Below are positions 37,832 to 46,678 of a stretch of DNA of 64,000 bases, piece after piece. A program made the translations under genes and the position numbers. The number at the start of each line of letters is the position of its first letter. Position 1 is the first letter of the stretch. The stretch spans positions 15,383 to 79,382 of the forward strand of contig CAWGUD010000012.1 of the NCBI GenBank assembly GCA_963825685.1, in the 5' to 3' direction. This DNA comes from JAOUEA01 sp963825685 (GTDB lineage: Bacteria; Actinomycetota; UBA4738; HRBIN12). The notes beneath the pieces are model-generated. The model saw only the letters and a program-made list of their open reading frames with translations, did no database searches and was not told the origin of the DNA.

Positions 37832-37849
37832 GACACCACTATCGGTGTC
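37832..37849. repeat. Palindromic element, copy B
   Basis: GACACCACTATCGGTGTC: 6-bp perfect arms around ACTATC, 8 bp past the VOC stop. Its reverse complement recurs exactly at 63979-63996, and a variant with compensating changes in the arms occurs at 30022-30039. The 258 bases from here to 38107 hold no gene I can support. Confidence 0.55.
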
Positions 37850-38107
37850 ACGCGCAGGTCGGCGGTCGTCCGCGGGCGGGCCTCAGGCGCCGGTGTCGCG
37901 GCAGGTTCGACAGGGAGCCAGCTGTCGAGGCACTGGTTCACGCGGTCCACGCTCGTCGTCCGCCGAGGAAGTACGCCGCGATCGAGCCCGCGAGTGTCGT
38001 GACGAAGGCAACGCCGCAGCGCATCAGACCGTGCTCGAGGAAACCGACCGTGGTCACGGATCTGGCCGCTCTGCCGATTCCTCGATGGCGCGGAGGGAGA
38101 GTCACGT

Positions 38108-38129
38108 ATTGCACTACAATCCTGCAATC
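38108..38129 (+). promoter_or_regulatory. Operator/promoter element, site 1 of 5
   Basis: ATTGCA-CTACAATCC-TGCAAT: perfect 6-bp inverted arms flank a core that contains the -10 box TACAAT (38115-38120). The start of the amidohydrolase follows 34 bp later. Almost identical to the sites at 39378, 42270, 50716 and 41185. Likely bound by the GntR-family protein at 40493-41161. Confidence 0.7.
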
Positions 38130-38162
38130 TCACGAACGTGGGACCACGGAGGGGAGGGCAGG

Positions 38163-39347
38163 ATGTGGATCGCGAACTGCACCGTCATCGACGTCGAGGA
38201 TCCCGATCGGTCGTTCACCGGAGCGCTCCGCATCGAGGAGGGGCGCATCGTCGAGTCCTCCGAAAGCGCCGGGCGGCCGGGCTCCGACACGATCGATCTG
38301 GGCGGTCGGTTCCTGATCCCCGGGCTGATCACGTGTCATACGCACCTCACCGAGGTCTACCCCTTCGCAGCCTCGGACGGTGAGTCACCCGCGACCTCCG
38401 CGTTGCGCGCACGATCCGTCGCGGAGGCCGCGCTGCTCGCCGGGGTGACCACGGTCCGATGCGTCCACGAGACGAACCGCGCCGACCTCTACCTCCGGCA
38501 GGCTCACGCGGAAGGCTGGGCACCGACCACGCCACGGATCTTCGCGGCCGGCCAGGCGATCACCACGACCGGCGGGCACGGTGACGGGGGCGGCGGTTGC
38601 GTGCGGGCGGACGGCCCAGAGGAGTTCCTGCACGCCGCGCGGGATGAGCTCGCCGCCGGCGCCGACCACATCAAGATCTTCATCTCGGGCGGGATCGGCG
38701 ACGCGAGCGAGAACCTCACGACGGTTCAGATGTCCCTCGAGGAGATGACGGCGACCGTGGCGGCCGCGGACGCACACGGCGCGTACGTCGTCGCGCACGC
38801 GGGCAATTCGGCTTCGATCAAGGTCGCGCTCGACGCCGGCGTCCGGTCCTTCGAGCACGGGTACGACCTGGACGACGAGACCGCTCGGCTGATGGTCGAG
38901 CGGGAGGTCTTCTTCACCCCGACGATCAACGTCACGCACGTCCGCAGCTGGATGCTGCCGCGAGGGTTCGACGAATCCCAGGTGAGTCGCGCCGCCGAGG
39001 TCGAGCCGATGCACGCGCGCAGCCTCGAGACGGCGATCCGGCACGGCGTGACGCTGGTCAACGGAACCGACGGCGCTCCGGCCGAGCCTGTCGAGGGCAC
39101 GTTCATGACCGCGATCGAGGCCGAGCTGATGTCGGAGGCGGGGATCGGCCCCCTCGGCGCGCTCAGGGCAGCGACCGTGAACGCGGCCCAGCTTCTCGGC
39201 GCGCCCGAACTCGGGACGACCCGCGTGGGTGGAGCCGCGGATCTGATCGCGATGCCGGATGACCCGACGGCCGACATCCGGGCCCTCAGGGGGATCGACT
39301 GGGTCATGAGCAGGGGAGGGGTCGTGCGCGCAGCCGAGGTTGCGTGA
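38163..39347 (+). CDS. Amidohydrolase family protein
   Basis: 394 residues from ATG 38163 behind gaggggagg. Metal-site motifs: GLITCHTHL (the H-x-H pair), the Lys in HIKIFISGGIG, HAG and then SFEHGYDL, and a late GTDGAP Asp. It belongs to the imidazolonepropionase/Xaa-Pro dipeptidase-like (CC2672-type) branch that cleaves amide or cyclic imide bonds. It is the first gene of the catabolic island and directly downstream of operator site 1. A paralogue lies at 49481-50688. Confidence 0.85.
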   Translation: MWIANCTVIDVEDPDRSFTGALRIEEGRIVESSESAGRPGSDTIDLGGRFLIPGLITCHTHLTEVYPFAASDGESPATSALRARSVAEAALLAGVTTVRCVHETNRADLYLRQAHAEGWAPTTPRIFAAGQAITTTGGHGDGGGGCVRADGPEEFLHAARDELAAGADHIKIFISGGIGDASENLTTVQMSLEEMTATVAAADAHGAYVVAHAGNSASIKVALDAGVRSFEHGYDLDDETARLMVEREVFFTPTINVTHVRSWMLPRGFDESQVSRAAEVEPMHARSLETAIRHGVTLVNGTDGAPAEPVEGTFMTAIEAELMSEAGIGPLGALRAATVNAAQLLGAPELGTTRVGGAADLIAMPDDPTADIRALRGIDWVMSRGGVVRAAEVA

Positions 39348-39377
39348 GCGCCTCGGCGGGTCTCTCGCCCGGCACGG

Positions 39378-39399
39378 ATTGCACTACAATCCTGCAATC
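39378..39399 (+). promoter_or_regulatory. Operator/promoter element, site 2 of 5
   Basis: The 22 bases repeat site 1 exactly, including the TACAAT -10 box (39385-39390); ATG 39433 follows 34 bp later, the same spacing as at site 1. Confidence 0.7.
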
Positions 39400-39432
39400 A
39401 GACGAACCCTCGGGTCGTGAGGAAGGGGAGCG

Positions 39433-40485
39433 ATGAGCGGCAGGGTCGGCATCGGACTGGTCGGGCTGGGGATGGCGGGGCGCACGCACGTGCGGGAGAT
39501 CGCCCACGTCGACGGGGCGTCGACGACCGCGGTGTTCGGACGCTCCCGCGAGAAGGCGGAGGCGTTCGCGGCCCAGTTCGACGTGCCGAAGGTGTACACC
39601 GACTACGAGGCGTTCCTCGCCGATCCCGACGTCGACGTCGTGGACATCCTCACGCCGCACGGCGTGCATCGCGACTACGCCGTTCCGGCCGCCGACGCCG
39701 GCAAGCACGTGGTCGTGGAGAAGCCGCTCGAGCTCGACCTCGAGCGAGCTCGCGAGATCATCGACGCGTGCGAGCGGAACGGCGTCACGCTGGGCGTGAT
39801 CTACCAGATGCGGTTCGGCGAGTGGGCCAGGCGTCTGAAGCGCGCGGTCGACGACGGCGAGCTCGGCGAGCTGATCCTCGTCGACGGCATCGAGAAGGCG
39901 TTCCGCGACCCCGAGTACTACGCGCGCGATCCGTGGCGCGGCACGCGCGAGATGGAAGGCGCCGGCTGCCTGATGACCCAGTCGATCCACGTGATCGACC
40001 TGATGCAGTGGCTCGCCGGTCCCGTCACCACCGTCAGCGGCTTCGTCCGGACCGCGCGCCACGACATCGAGGTGCCCGACCTGTCGGTCGCGCGCTTCAC
40101 CTATGCGAACGGTGCGCCCGGCATGCTCCAGAGCTCGACCGCGATCCTGCCGGCGCTGCGGTCGCGCGTGGAGGTTCACGGCACGAACGGCAGCGTGATC
40201 TTCAACCCGGAGTACGACCACCTCTACTTCTGGGACGTCGCGGGCACCCAGGAGGGGCCGGTCGAGTCCGGGCTCGCCTTCCCGTTCGTGGATACGCCGG
40301 ACCCGAACGAGTTCCCCGAGGAGCGACACCGTCTCGCGCTCACCGACATCCTGGAGGCGATCGCGGACGGTCGCGAGCCGCTCGTGCCCGGCGCCGAGGC
40401 GCTGAAGTCGCTCGCGATCGTGCTGGCGATCGAGGAGTCCGCCCGCACGGGGTGTGAGGCGGAGGTGCTCGACACGGGGCCGTGA
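39433..40485 (+). CDS. Gfo/Idh/MocA family oxidoreductase
   Basis: 350 residues from ATG 39433 after gaaggggagcg. The NAD(P)-binding start IGLVGLGMAGRTHVREI (GxGxxG) and the VVVEKPLELD motif (EKP) are diagnostic; the C-terminal alpha/beta domain carries CLMTQSIHVIDLMQWL with the catalytic-type His-x3-D. These enzymes oxidise sugars, inositols or related alcohols. Here one step of the island pathway is inferred. Its own operator (site 2) precedes it. Confidence 0.9.
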   Translation: MSGRVGIGLVGLGMAGRTHVREIAHVDGASTTAVFGRSREKAEAFAAQFDVPKVYTDYEAFLADPDVDVVDILTPHGVHRDYAVPAADAGKHVVVEKPLELDLERAREIIDACERNGVTLGVIYQMRFGEWARRLKRAVDDGELGELILVDGIEKAFRDPEYYARDPWRGTREMEGAGCLMTQSIHVIDLMQWLAGPVTTVSGFVRTARHDIEVPDLSVARFTYANGAPGMLQSSTAILPALRSRVEVHGTNGSVIFNPEYDHLYFWDVAGTQEGPVESGLAFPFVDTPDPNEFPEERHRLALTDILEAIADGREPLVPGAEALKSLAIVLAIEESARTGCEAEVLDTGP

Positions 40486-40492
40486 GCCGCGC

Positions 40493-41161
40493 TCAGAAGA
40501 CCTCGAGGAGGCGGGTCTCGCCGACCTGGAGGTGCTTCGTGAGGAGGCGGGCCGCCTCGACCCGGTCTCCGTCAGTCATCGCCTTCGCGATGCGCCGATG
40601 CTCCTCCATCCAGTTCGTCTGGTACTCGGCGTCCGCGCGATCGAGGTAGGCGAGGCCGAGGCGGAGCTCGCCGAGCAGCGTGCTCTCGAAGGTGACGAGT
40701 CGCTCGTTGTGGAGGAACCCCACGATCCCGCGATGGAAGGCCGCGTCGGCGTCCCTGATCGCGTTCAGGTCGTGGGAGCGGGTCCCCGCCTCCATCTGGT
40801 CGATGGCGTCCCTGAGCGCCTGCAATCCTTCGGCCACGGCGTCCTTGGACGCCCCGCGCACGGCCTTGAGCTCCACGAGCCGGCGGGCCGCATAGATCTC
40901 GACGACGTCGGTCGCGTCGACGGTCGCGACCGCGACGCCCTTGTGCGGTCGATGCTCGAGCAGTCCCTCGCCGAGCAGCAGGCGGACACCCTCACGAACG
41001 GTGTTGCGGGACACCCCCAGATCCTCGGCCAACGCCACCTCACGGATCGGCGTGCCGGGCGCGAGCGCACCCGAGAGGATCCGGTTGCGGACGATACCCG
41101 CGAGCTGCGTCGCCGTGCTCGTTCGGTCGATCCGTACGGCGCCGGGATCTTCGTTCGCCAC
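40493..41161 (-). CDS. GntR family transcriptional regulator, FCD (FadR-like) type
   Basis: 222 residues. I choose GTG 41161 because gaggagg lies 5 nt before it; the upstream TTG 41197 would lie inside the operator. A winged helix (IREVALAEDLGVSRNTVREGVRLLLGEGLL) is followed by an all-helical FCD ligand domain (DADAAFHRGIV, NWMEEHRRIAKAMTDGD, with the metal-site Asp/His pattern). It lies amid the five operator sites, one directly in its own promoter, so it is very likely an autoregulated repressor of the island, released by a pathway intermediate. Confidence 0.85.
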   Translation of the reverse strand: MANEDPGAVRIDRTSTATQLAGIVRNRILSGALAPGTPIREVALAEDLGVSRNTVREGVRLLLGEGLLEHRPHKGVAVATVDATDVVEIYAARRLVELKAVRGASKDAVAEGLQALRDAIDQMEAGTRSHDLNAIRDADAAFHRGIVGFLHNERLVTFESTLLGELRLGLAYLDRADAEYQTNWMEEHRRIAKAMTDGDRVEAARLLTKHLQVGETRLLEVF

Positions 41162-41184
41162 GCGTACCTCCTCAGGCCTTTCCA

Positions 41185-41206
41185 GGTTGCTGGACAATAG
41201 TACGAT
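41185..41206 (-). promoter_or_regulatory. Operator/promoter element, site 5 (divergent gntR / racemase promoter)
   Basis: Read on the minus strand this is ATCGTACTATTGTCCAGCAA plus two bases, matching the other four sites. TACTAT (minus strand) would be the -10 of the regulator; TACGAT (plus, 41201-41206) would be the -10 of the racemase-family gene. One bound repressor would block both. Confidence 0.65.
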
Positions 41207-41231
41207 TCCACACCAGCACAGGAAGGCGTCG

Positions 41232-42242
41232 ATGATGGACGACGTGATGCGCGTGAGGACCGTCGACTACCACACGGCCGGCGAGCCGTTCCGGATCGTC
41301 CTCGACGGTGTCCCCGACATCCCCGGACGCTCGATCCTCGAGCGCCGAGCAGCCGCCGCGCGCGACCCACGGATCGATGCCGTCCGACTGCTCCTGGTGA
41401 ACGAGCCGAGAGGTCACGCCGACATGTACGGCTGTTTCCTCGTGCCACCTGAGGACGGGGCGCACCTCGGTGTGCTCTTCTGGCACAAGGACGGCTACTC
41501 GACCGCGTGTGGACATGGCACGATCGCGCTCGGGGCGTGGGCCGTCGAGACCGGGCGGGTGCCGAGCGAGCCGAGCGGTGCCACCGATGTGGTCATCGAC
41601 GTCCCGTCCGGTCGCGTGACCGCCCGCGTCACGACCGACGCCGGCACGGTCACGAAGGTCGCGTTCGCCAACGTCGGCGCGCGGGTGATCGGGCGCGACA
41701 TCGAGGTCGAGACGAGCCAGGGGCGGCTCGCCGTGGATGTCAGCGACGGAGGCGCGATCTACGCGTCGCTCCCGGCGGCGAGCGCCGGCCTCGCGGTCCG
41801 ACCCGACGATCTCCACCACCTCATCGCGCTCGGCCGCGAGATCAAGTGGGCGCTCGACGACACGCCCTGGGCGGACCACCCCGACGATCCCCGGCTCCGT
41901 GGGATGTACGGCGTGATCTGGTACGACGACCTCGGGACCGGCCCCGACGGGGGGCCCCATCAGCGCAACGTCACCGTGTTCGCCGATGGCGAGGTCGATC
42001 GTTCACCGTGCGGGTCCGGCACCTCGGCGAGGCTGGCGCTGCTCCATGCGCAGGGCCGGATCGCCGTCGGCCAGACGATGATCCACGACTCGGTCATCGG
42101 ATCGAGCTTCGAGGCACGCGTGCTCCGTGTCACCGGCGATGTGGTGATGACCGAGGTCGACGGCATGTCGTTCGAGACCGGGCGGAGCACGTTCGTCCTG
42201 GATCCCCGCGACCCCATCGGGACGGGGTTCCTGCTGCGGTAG
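41232..42242 (+). CDS. Proline racemase family protein
   Basis: 336 residues from ATG 41232 (41235 also possible) behind ggaagg. The two catalytic cysteines are both present, C93 in YSTACGHGTIALG and C260 in DRSPCGSGTSAR. Enzymes with both Cys are racemases or 4-hydroxyproline epimerases; the trans-3-hydroxyproline dehydratases have Thr at the second place. It is divergent from the regulator across a shared operator. It suggests that proline, hydroxyproline or a related cyclic amino acid is part of the pathway. Confidence 0.85.
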   Translation: MMDDVMRVRTVDYHTAGEPFRIVLDGVPDIPGRSILERRAAAARDPRIDAVRLLLVNEPRGHADMYGCFLVPPEDGAHLGVLFWHKDGYSTACGHGTIALGAWAVETGRVPSEPSGATDVVIDVPSGRVTARVTTDAGTVTKVAFANVGARVIGRDIEVETSQGRLAVDVSDGGAIYASLPAASAGLAVRPDDLHHLIALGREIKWALDDTPWADHPDDPRLRGMYGVIWYDDLGTGPDGGPHQRNVTVFADGEVDRSPCGSGTSARLALLHAQGRIAVGQTMIHDSVIGSSFEARVLRVTGDVVMTEVDGMSFETGRSTFVLDPRDPIGTGFLLR

Positions 42243-42269
42243 GCCCCGTGCCTTGACCCCCTCCCCAGC

Positions 42270-42291
42270 ATCGCCCTACAATCCTACAGCC
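42270..42291 (+). promoter_or_regulatory. Operator/promoter element, site 3 of 5
   Basis: ATCGCCCTACAATCCTACAG plus two bases keeps the CTACAATCC core; the arms are less conserved. About 79 bp upstream of the permease GTG at 42370. It could drive the permease, binding-protein and NicX-like genes. Confidence 0.55.
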
Positions 42292-42369
42292 ATACAAGCG
42301 ACCGATGCTGCCCGGCTGGCCCGAGCGCCGTGGTCGCGGTCCACGTGCAACCGAGGGGGCGTCGAACCG

Positions 42370-44202
42370 GTGACGGCGGAGGTCGAGAGCGGCGCTGACA
42401 CACATCCCGCCACACCACGTCGTTCGAAGGGCTCTCGCGGCGAGGCGCTCGGGCGCATGCCCGGCGCGGCCTCGTTCCTCGGTATCGCGGGCATCGCCTG
42501 GACCATCGTCGCCGTCGTCGTGCCGCTCTACGCCATCTTGGCGATCACGTTCGGCCGCAACGACCCCATCCTGTTGCTGGCTCGACCCGAGTGGGATCCG
42601 ACCTCGTGGCGAGCGACGCAGTTCAGCGCGGTCCTCGGGGATCTGTTCGGTGGCGGGCTCGGCCAGGTGTGGGTGCGCACCACCACCTACGTCGTCGCCG
42701 CCACCGCGCTGTGCATCCTCATCGGCTACCCGGTCGCGTACTTCCTCGCCCGCTGCGCGCGGCCGGGGCGGCGCGGGATCTACGTGGCGCTCGTGCTCAC
42801 CCCCCTGTGGATCCCCTACATGATGCGGATGCTGGCCTGGGTCGGGCTGCTGAGTCGCGACGGCATCGCGAACAGCGTCCTCAGCACGGTCGGGATCGAG
42901 CCGATCACGTGGTTGTCGGGCAAGCCGCTCGTCGTGATCATGGGCCTCGTCTACGGCTACATCCCGTTCCTGATCCTCCCGCTGTTCGTGGTGCTCGACC
43001 GCGTGCCGGAGTCGACCCTGGAGGCGGGGCGCGACCTCGGCGCTTCGGGGTGGGCCACGTTCCGGCGCGTCACGCTGCCGCAGTCCAGGCCGGGGCTGCT
43101 CGCGGGTATCGCGCTGATCTCCTTGCCGATGTTCGGCGACTTCTTCACGACCAACCTGCTGTCGGGGTCCCCGTCGACGCGCATGGTCGGCAACGAGATC
43201 GACTTCTACATCAACGAGTCGCAGACCTCGGGCGCCCGCGGCGCGGGTATCACCTTGCTGCTGGTGCTGTTCACGGCGCTGTTCATGATCTACTACCTCG
43301 CGAAGTCGGGGAGCTCGGCGCGCAACCAGCCATCGCAATCCATCGAGCGTTCGGGCGGCGACATCGAGGGCGGGCGGCTGCTCCGCTGGTGGACGTGGGG
43401 CTACATCGCGTGGATGCTGATCCCGGTCGCGATGGCGGTGGCGTTCTCGTTCAATGCCGGCAGATCGCGTTCGCTGTGGCAGGGGGCGTCGTTGCGGTGG
43501 TACGTCTCCGAGGGGTCGGTCTTCCGCAACGAGGCGCTCATCGGCGCGCTCGGGCAGACCCTGCGGCTCGCGATCTTGACGACGATCATCACCGTCCCGC
43601 TCGGGCTCGGGCTCGCGATGGGGATCACGCGTTGGCGGGGGAGGGCGCGCGGCGCCTCGAGCGTCCTCGTGCTGGCGCCGCTGGCCATCCCCGAGATCGT
43701 GCTCGCCGTGGGGCTCTTCTTCGCGGTGAGCGAGCTCTATGAGTTCCTGCCGTTCGGGACCCTCGCCCAGGTGCTGGGGCACGTCGTGTTCTTCCTGCCC
43801 GTCGCGGTGCTGATCATCGAGGGTCGGCTGCTCCTCGTGGGCTCCTCGTACGAAGAGACCGCGATGGACCTGGGCGCATCGCCGTTCGGCGCCGCGGTCC
43901 GGGCTCTGCTCCCGATGCTCATGCCGGCCCTGCTCGCGGCCTCGCTGTTCACCGTCGTCGCGTCGATGGACGACTTCGTCATCAGCCAGTTCCTGAGCGG
44001 CGGAGAGTCGAGCATCACGGTGCCGATGCGGCTCTACGTGGCCGCGCGGTCCCTGTCGACGCCGGCCACGAACGCCCTCGCCACGCTGCTGCTGGTGGCC
44101 AACGCCCTCGTCATCACCGTTGCCCTCCTGGGGCTGCGCTACTTCCGCCGCCGAGACACGGTCCAGCAAGGCCAAGGCCCGCTGGCGATCGGAGCCGTAT
44201 GA
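42370..44202 (+). CDS. Fused ABC transporter permease, spermidine/putrescine (PotB-PotC) type
   Basis: 610 residues from GTG 42370 (gaggggg before it). Two binding-protein-dependent permease domains are joined. The first has the EAA-type loop TLEAGRDLGASGWATFRRVTLP; the second has YEETAMDLGASPFGAAVRALLP. The linker is around residues 350-375 (SSARNQPSQSIERSGGD). PotB and PotC are normally separate proteins. It works with the binding protein immediately downstream. No ABC ATPase gene is found in the window, so the motor must be elsewhere. Confidence 0.85.
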   Translation: MTAEVESGADTHPATPRRSKGSRGEALGRMPGAASFLGIAGIAWTIVAVVVPLYAILAITFGRNDPILLLARPEWDPTSWRATQFSAVLGDLFGGGLGQVWVRTTTYVVAATALCILIGYPVAYFLARCARPGRRGIYVALVLTPLWIPYMMRMLAWVGLLSRDGIANSVLSTVGIEPITWLSGKPLVVIMGLVYGYIPFLILPLFVVLDRVPESTLEAGRDLGASGWATFRRVTLPQSRPGLLAGIALISLPMFGDFFTTNLLSGSPSTRMVGNEIDFYINESQTSGARGAGITLLLVLFTALFMIYYLAKSGSSARNQPSQSIERSGGDIEGGRLLRWWTWGYIAWMLIPVAMAVAFSFNAGRSRSLWQGASLRWYVSEGSVFRNEALIGALGQTLRLAILTTIITVPLGLGLAMGITRWRGRARGASSVLVLAPLAIPEIVLAVGLFFAVSELYEFLPFGTLAQVLGHVVFFLPVAVLIIEGRLLLVGSSYEETAMDLGASPFGAAVRALLPMLMPALLAASLFTVVASMDDFVISQFLSGGESSITVPMRLYVAARSLSTPATNALATLLLVANALVITVALLGLRYFRRRDTVQQGQGPLAIGAV

Positions 44203-44275
44203 GTCCGAAGTGAGGCCGTGGTGTCGCACGACCCGTCCCGTGGACCTGACCCGCGAACGTAAGGAAGGAGCAGAG

Positions 44276-45526
44276 ATGGCAGCGCAACCGAGGTACAACC
44301 GACGGCAGTTCCTGTGGCGGTCCACCGCCGCGGTGATCGCTGTGCCGACCCTGGCGCAACTGCTCGCCGCGTGCGGCTCGGACGACCCGTCGACGTCCGC
44401 AGCCCAGGGATCGGTCACGCTCGACCCCGCGAACCCCACCCCCCTGCCGGTCTTCGAGGACAATCCGCCGATCGAGAGCGGCCTGTCGCCGGAGGCGGGT
44501 CCCCTGACGCTCCTGACCTGGGCGGACTACGTCCCGGCCGAGATCGTCAAGGACTTCGAGAAGGAGTACGGGGTCACCGTCGAGCAGGTCACCATCAACT
44601 CGGCGGACGAGGCGCTGCGCAAGGTCGCGAGCGGCGAGGTCCCGTTCGACCTGTACGCCGGGCTCGTCGAGGTGATGCCGCCGTTGATCGAGGGCAAGCT
44701 CGTTCAGCCGCTCAACCACGACTACATCCCCAACATCACGAACATCTGGCCGACGCTGCAGGACCCGTGGTACGACCCCGGCTCGGTGTACTCGATCGCG
44801 AGCGTGGTCGGCGCGTTCGGGATCGGCTGGCGGACCGACATGATCGACATCGACATCCCCAACCTGGAGAACCCGTGGGACGCGATGTGGGACCCGGCGG
44901 CCAAGGACATCGTCGCGTTCTACGACCAGTTCCGTGAAGCCCTCGCCTTCTCGCTGTTCCACGACGGGGTGAACAACCCGAACACCCCGACCGACGAGGA
45001 GCTGGCCGCCGCGGTCGAGGGCCTGCGGTCGCTCATCGCGGACAACGGCGCGCGGGTCGGCGACAACGTCGGGTTCGCGGGGCTCGGTGAGGGGACCTAC
45101 GGCGTCGTGCAATCGTTCCAGGGGGACTCGCAGTACGCGGAGTTCTCGATGCCGCAGGGGAGCGACCCCTCGGTGCTGCAGTACGTGTGGCCACCGGCGG
45201 CCACCGATGGCGCCGTCGGCGGCACGGTGAGCGACGACTTCTGGATGCTGAGCAAGGAGTCGAAGAGCCCCGTGCTCGCACACGAGTTCATCAACTGGGT
45301 CATCGGCAAGGAGCCGGCGCAGACCTGGTACGAGCTCTACGGTCTGCAGCTCCCGCAGAACCACCTGACGCCCGAGGTGCTCATCTCGGAGGGGATCGTG
45401 CCCGAGCAGCTCTCGACGCAGATCCTGACGCCCGAGGGTTTCGACCACGGCCAGTGGGTCCTTCCGCTGACCGAAGCCCAGCAGCAGCGGCTGGTCGACG
45501 CGTGGGCCGAGGTGCAGCGCGGGTAG
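44276..45526 (+). CDS. ABC transporter substrate-binding protein, PotD-like, Tat/lipoprotein signal
   Basis: 416 residues from ATG 44276 behind aaggaaggagc. NRRQFLWRS is a twin-arginine motif and LAACGSD a lipobox, so the protein is exported folded and lipid-anchored. The body (LLTWADYVPAEIVKDFEKEYG, SGEVPFDLYAG, AAVEGLRSL) is that of the polyamine/PotD cluster. It catches the substrate for the fused permease. The ligand may be a cationic or amine compound but is not certain. The last 9 bp of the gene begin the 35-bp repeat. Confidence 0.85.
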   Translation: MAAQPRYNRRQFLWRSTAAVIAVPTLAQLLAACGSDDPSTSAAQGSVTLDPANPTPLPVFEDNPPIESGLSPEAGPLTLLTWADYVPAEIVKDFEKEYGVTVEQVTINSADEALRKVASGEVPFDLYAGLVEVMPPLIEGKLVQPLNHDYIPNITNIWPTLQDPWYDPGSVYSIASVVGAFGIGWRTDMIDIDIPNLENPWDAMWDPAAKDIVAFYDQFREALAFSLFHDGVNNPNTPTDEELAAAVEGLRSLIADNGARVGDNVGFAGLGEGTYGVVQSFQGDSQYAEFSMPQGSDPSVLQYVWPPAATDGAVGGTVSDDFWMLSKESKSPVLAHEFINWVIGKEPAQTWYELYGLQLPQNHLTPEVLISEGIVPEQLSTQILTPEGFDHGQWVLPLTEAQQQRLVDAWAEVQRG

Positions 45527-45551
45527 GGGGCTCAGGCGGCGGGCGGCCGGA
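45517..45551 (+). repeat. 35-bp direct repeat, left copy
   Basis: Matches 46644-46678 in 34 of 35 positions. It spans the end and TAG stop of the binding-protein gene and, on the minus strand, the codons for VRPPAA-stop, the last residues of RidA. It is therefore a scrap of the ridA 3' end beside the inserted gene. The copies are 1127 bp apart and bracket the NicX-like gene. Confidence 0.7.
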
Positions 45552-45615
45552 CCGAGCGTCGCACGCTCTTCATGGATGGGTTGATCCGCAGGCGCCGAAG
45601 AAGGGGGGACAGCAG

Positions 45616-46641
45616 ATGAGACTGCAAGACGTCACCACCGATGGCGTCGGCTTCGCTGAGATGGTCAAGACCGCGACGAGCCTCCTGGAACGCTGCAAGG
45701 TACGGCCGGATGAAGAAGTCGTCGTCTACACCGACACCGGCGGGGATGCCTCGCTGTCGGAGGCGATCCAGATCGCGGCCACGAACATGGGCTGCGACAC
45801 CACCGTGGTGATCGGAACCCCGCGATTCGCCCTGCTCGACCCTTCCGGCGCCGCCGTCGAGGCCATGAAGCGGGCCGACATCGTCTTCGACCTCGCGTCG
45901 GCGACCTGGTCCGACTACGCGCTCGCGATCCAGCACATCGTCGATGCGGGCACCAGGGTCCTGCAGGTGATGCTCCCCGCGCGCGCCTTCGTGGAGCGGC
46001 CCCCGACCGACGAGATCCTCGGGCGGGTGGCCCGACTGGGGGAGATCTTCGACGCGGGCACCGAGATGCGGGTCAACAGTCTGAGCGGGACCGACCTGAC
46101 CTTCGCCCGGGGGGATCTACCGCTGGACCCCGGTCGCGGGCTCGTGGACCGGCCGGGATCGTGGGACAGCTGTGGCGTCTTCAGTCAGACGTTCGCTCCG
46201 GCCCCTGGCACCGTGAACGGGACGTTGGTCTTCGACGGCCCGCTCACGCTCCTGCCGCAGTACCGATTCGTGACCCGGCGCCCGATCGTGACCCAGATCC
46301 GTGACGATCGGCTGGTGTCGATCGAGGAGGACCACCGCGAGGCGAAGCTGCTCGCCCGGTGGTTCGAGTCGTTCGGCGACGAAGGGGTGTACCTGTTCTC
46401 GCATGCGGGCGCCGGGGTCGACCACCGTGCGCACACCGAGATCGTCGACGTGAACGGATGGGAGAGCATCCTCGGGGCCGTCGTCTTCGGGATCGGGGCC
46501 AGCTCCAACGTGAACTTCAAGGGGAACCGCTTCGCGACGGGGCATATGGACGGCGTGCTCCTCGATGCGTCGCTCGAGATCGACGGGGCCCCGGTGATCG
46601 AGGACGGGCGGTTCACCGACGCCTGCGGCGTGGTTGTGTGA
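45616..46641 (+). CDS. NicX/M29-like protein (2,5-dihydroxypyridine dioxygenase or leucyl aminopeptidase fold)
   Basis: 341 residues from ATG 45616 behind aaggggggac. The start MRLQDVTTDGVGFAEMVKTA and the region GDASLSEAIQIAATNMG, followed late by HAGAGVDHRAHTEIVDVNG and FGIGASSNVNFKGNRFATGHMDG, match the M29-type fold seen in NicX ring-cleaving dioxygenases. The His/Asp residues of the late region would be the metal ligands. It could cleave a hydroxypyridine-type ring or be a peptidase. It is bracketed by a 35-bp direct repeat, suggesting later insertion. Confidence 0.65.
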   Translation: MRLQDVTTDGVGFAEMVKTATSLLERCKVRPDEEVVVYTDTGGDASLSEAIQIAATNMGCDTTVVIGTPRFALLDPSGAAVEAMKRADIVFDLASATWSDYALAIQHIVDAGTRVLQVMLPARAFVERPPTDEILGRVARLGEIFDAGTEMRVNSLSGTDLTFARGDLPLDPGRGLVDRPGSWDSCGVFSQTFAPAPGTVNGTLVFDGPLTLLPQYRFVTRRPIVTQIRDDRLVSIEEDHREAKLLARWFESFGDEGVYLFSHAGAGVDHRAHTEIVDVNGWESILGAVVFGIGASSNVNFKGNRFATGHMDGVLLDASLEIDGAPVIEDGRFTDACGVVV

Positions 46642-46643
46642 CA

Positions 46644-46678
46644 CGCGGGTAGGGGGCTCAGGCGGCGGGGGGCCGGAC
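46644..46678 (+). repeat. 35-bp direct repeat, right copy
   Basis: The counterpart of 45517-45551. It includes the complete native 3' end of ridA. The sequence GCGGGTAG at its left, which at the other copy ends the binding-protein gene, has no coding role here, so this copy records the ancestral junction. Confidence 0.7.

Noticed and set aside
37832..37849. Palindrome as an ordinary intrinsic terminator of the VOC gene
   Set aside because: No T-run follows in either direction, and related copies also occur in a divergent promoter region.
41162..41197. TTG 41197 as the start of the GntR gene
   Set aside because: It lies inside the proposed operator, while GTG 41161 has an ideal Shine-Dalgarno.
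42130..44463. Minus-strand open frame of 777 codons opposite the ABC permease
   Set aside because: Antisense shadow; the plus strand encodes both permease signatures.
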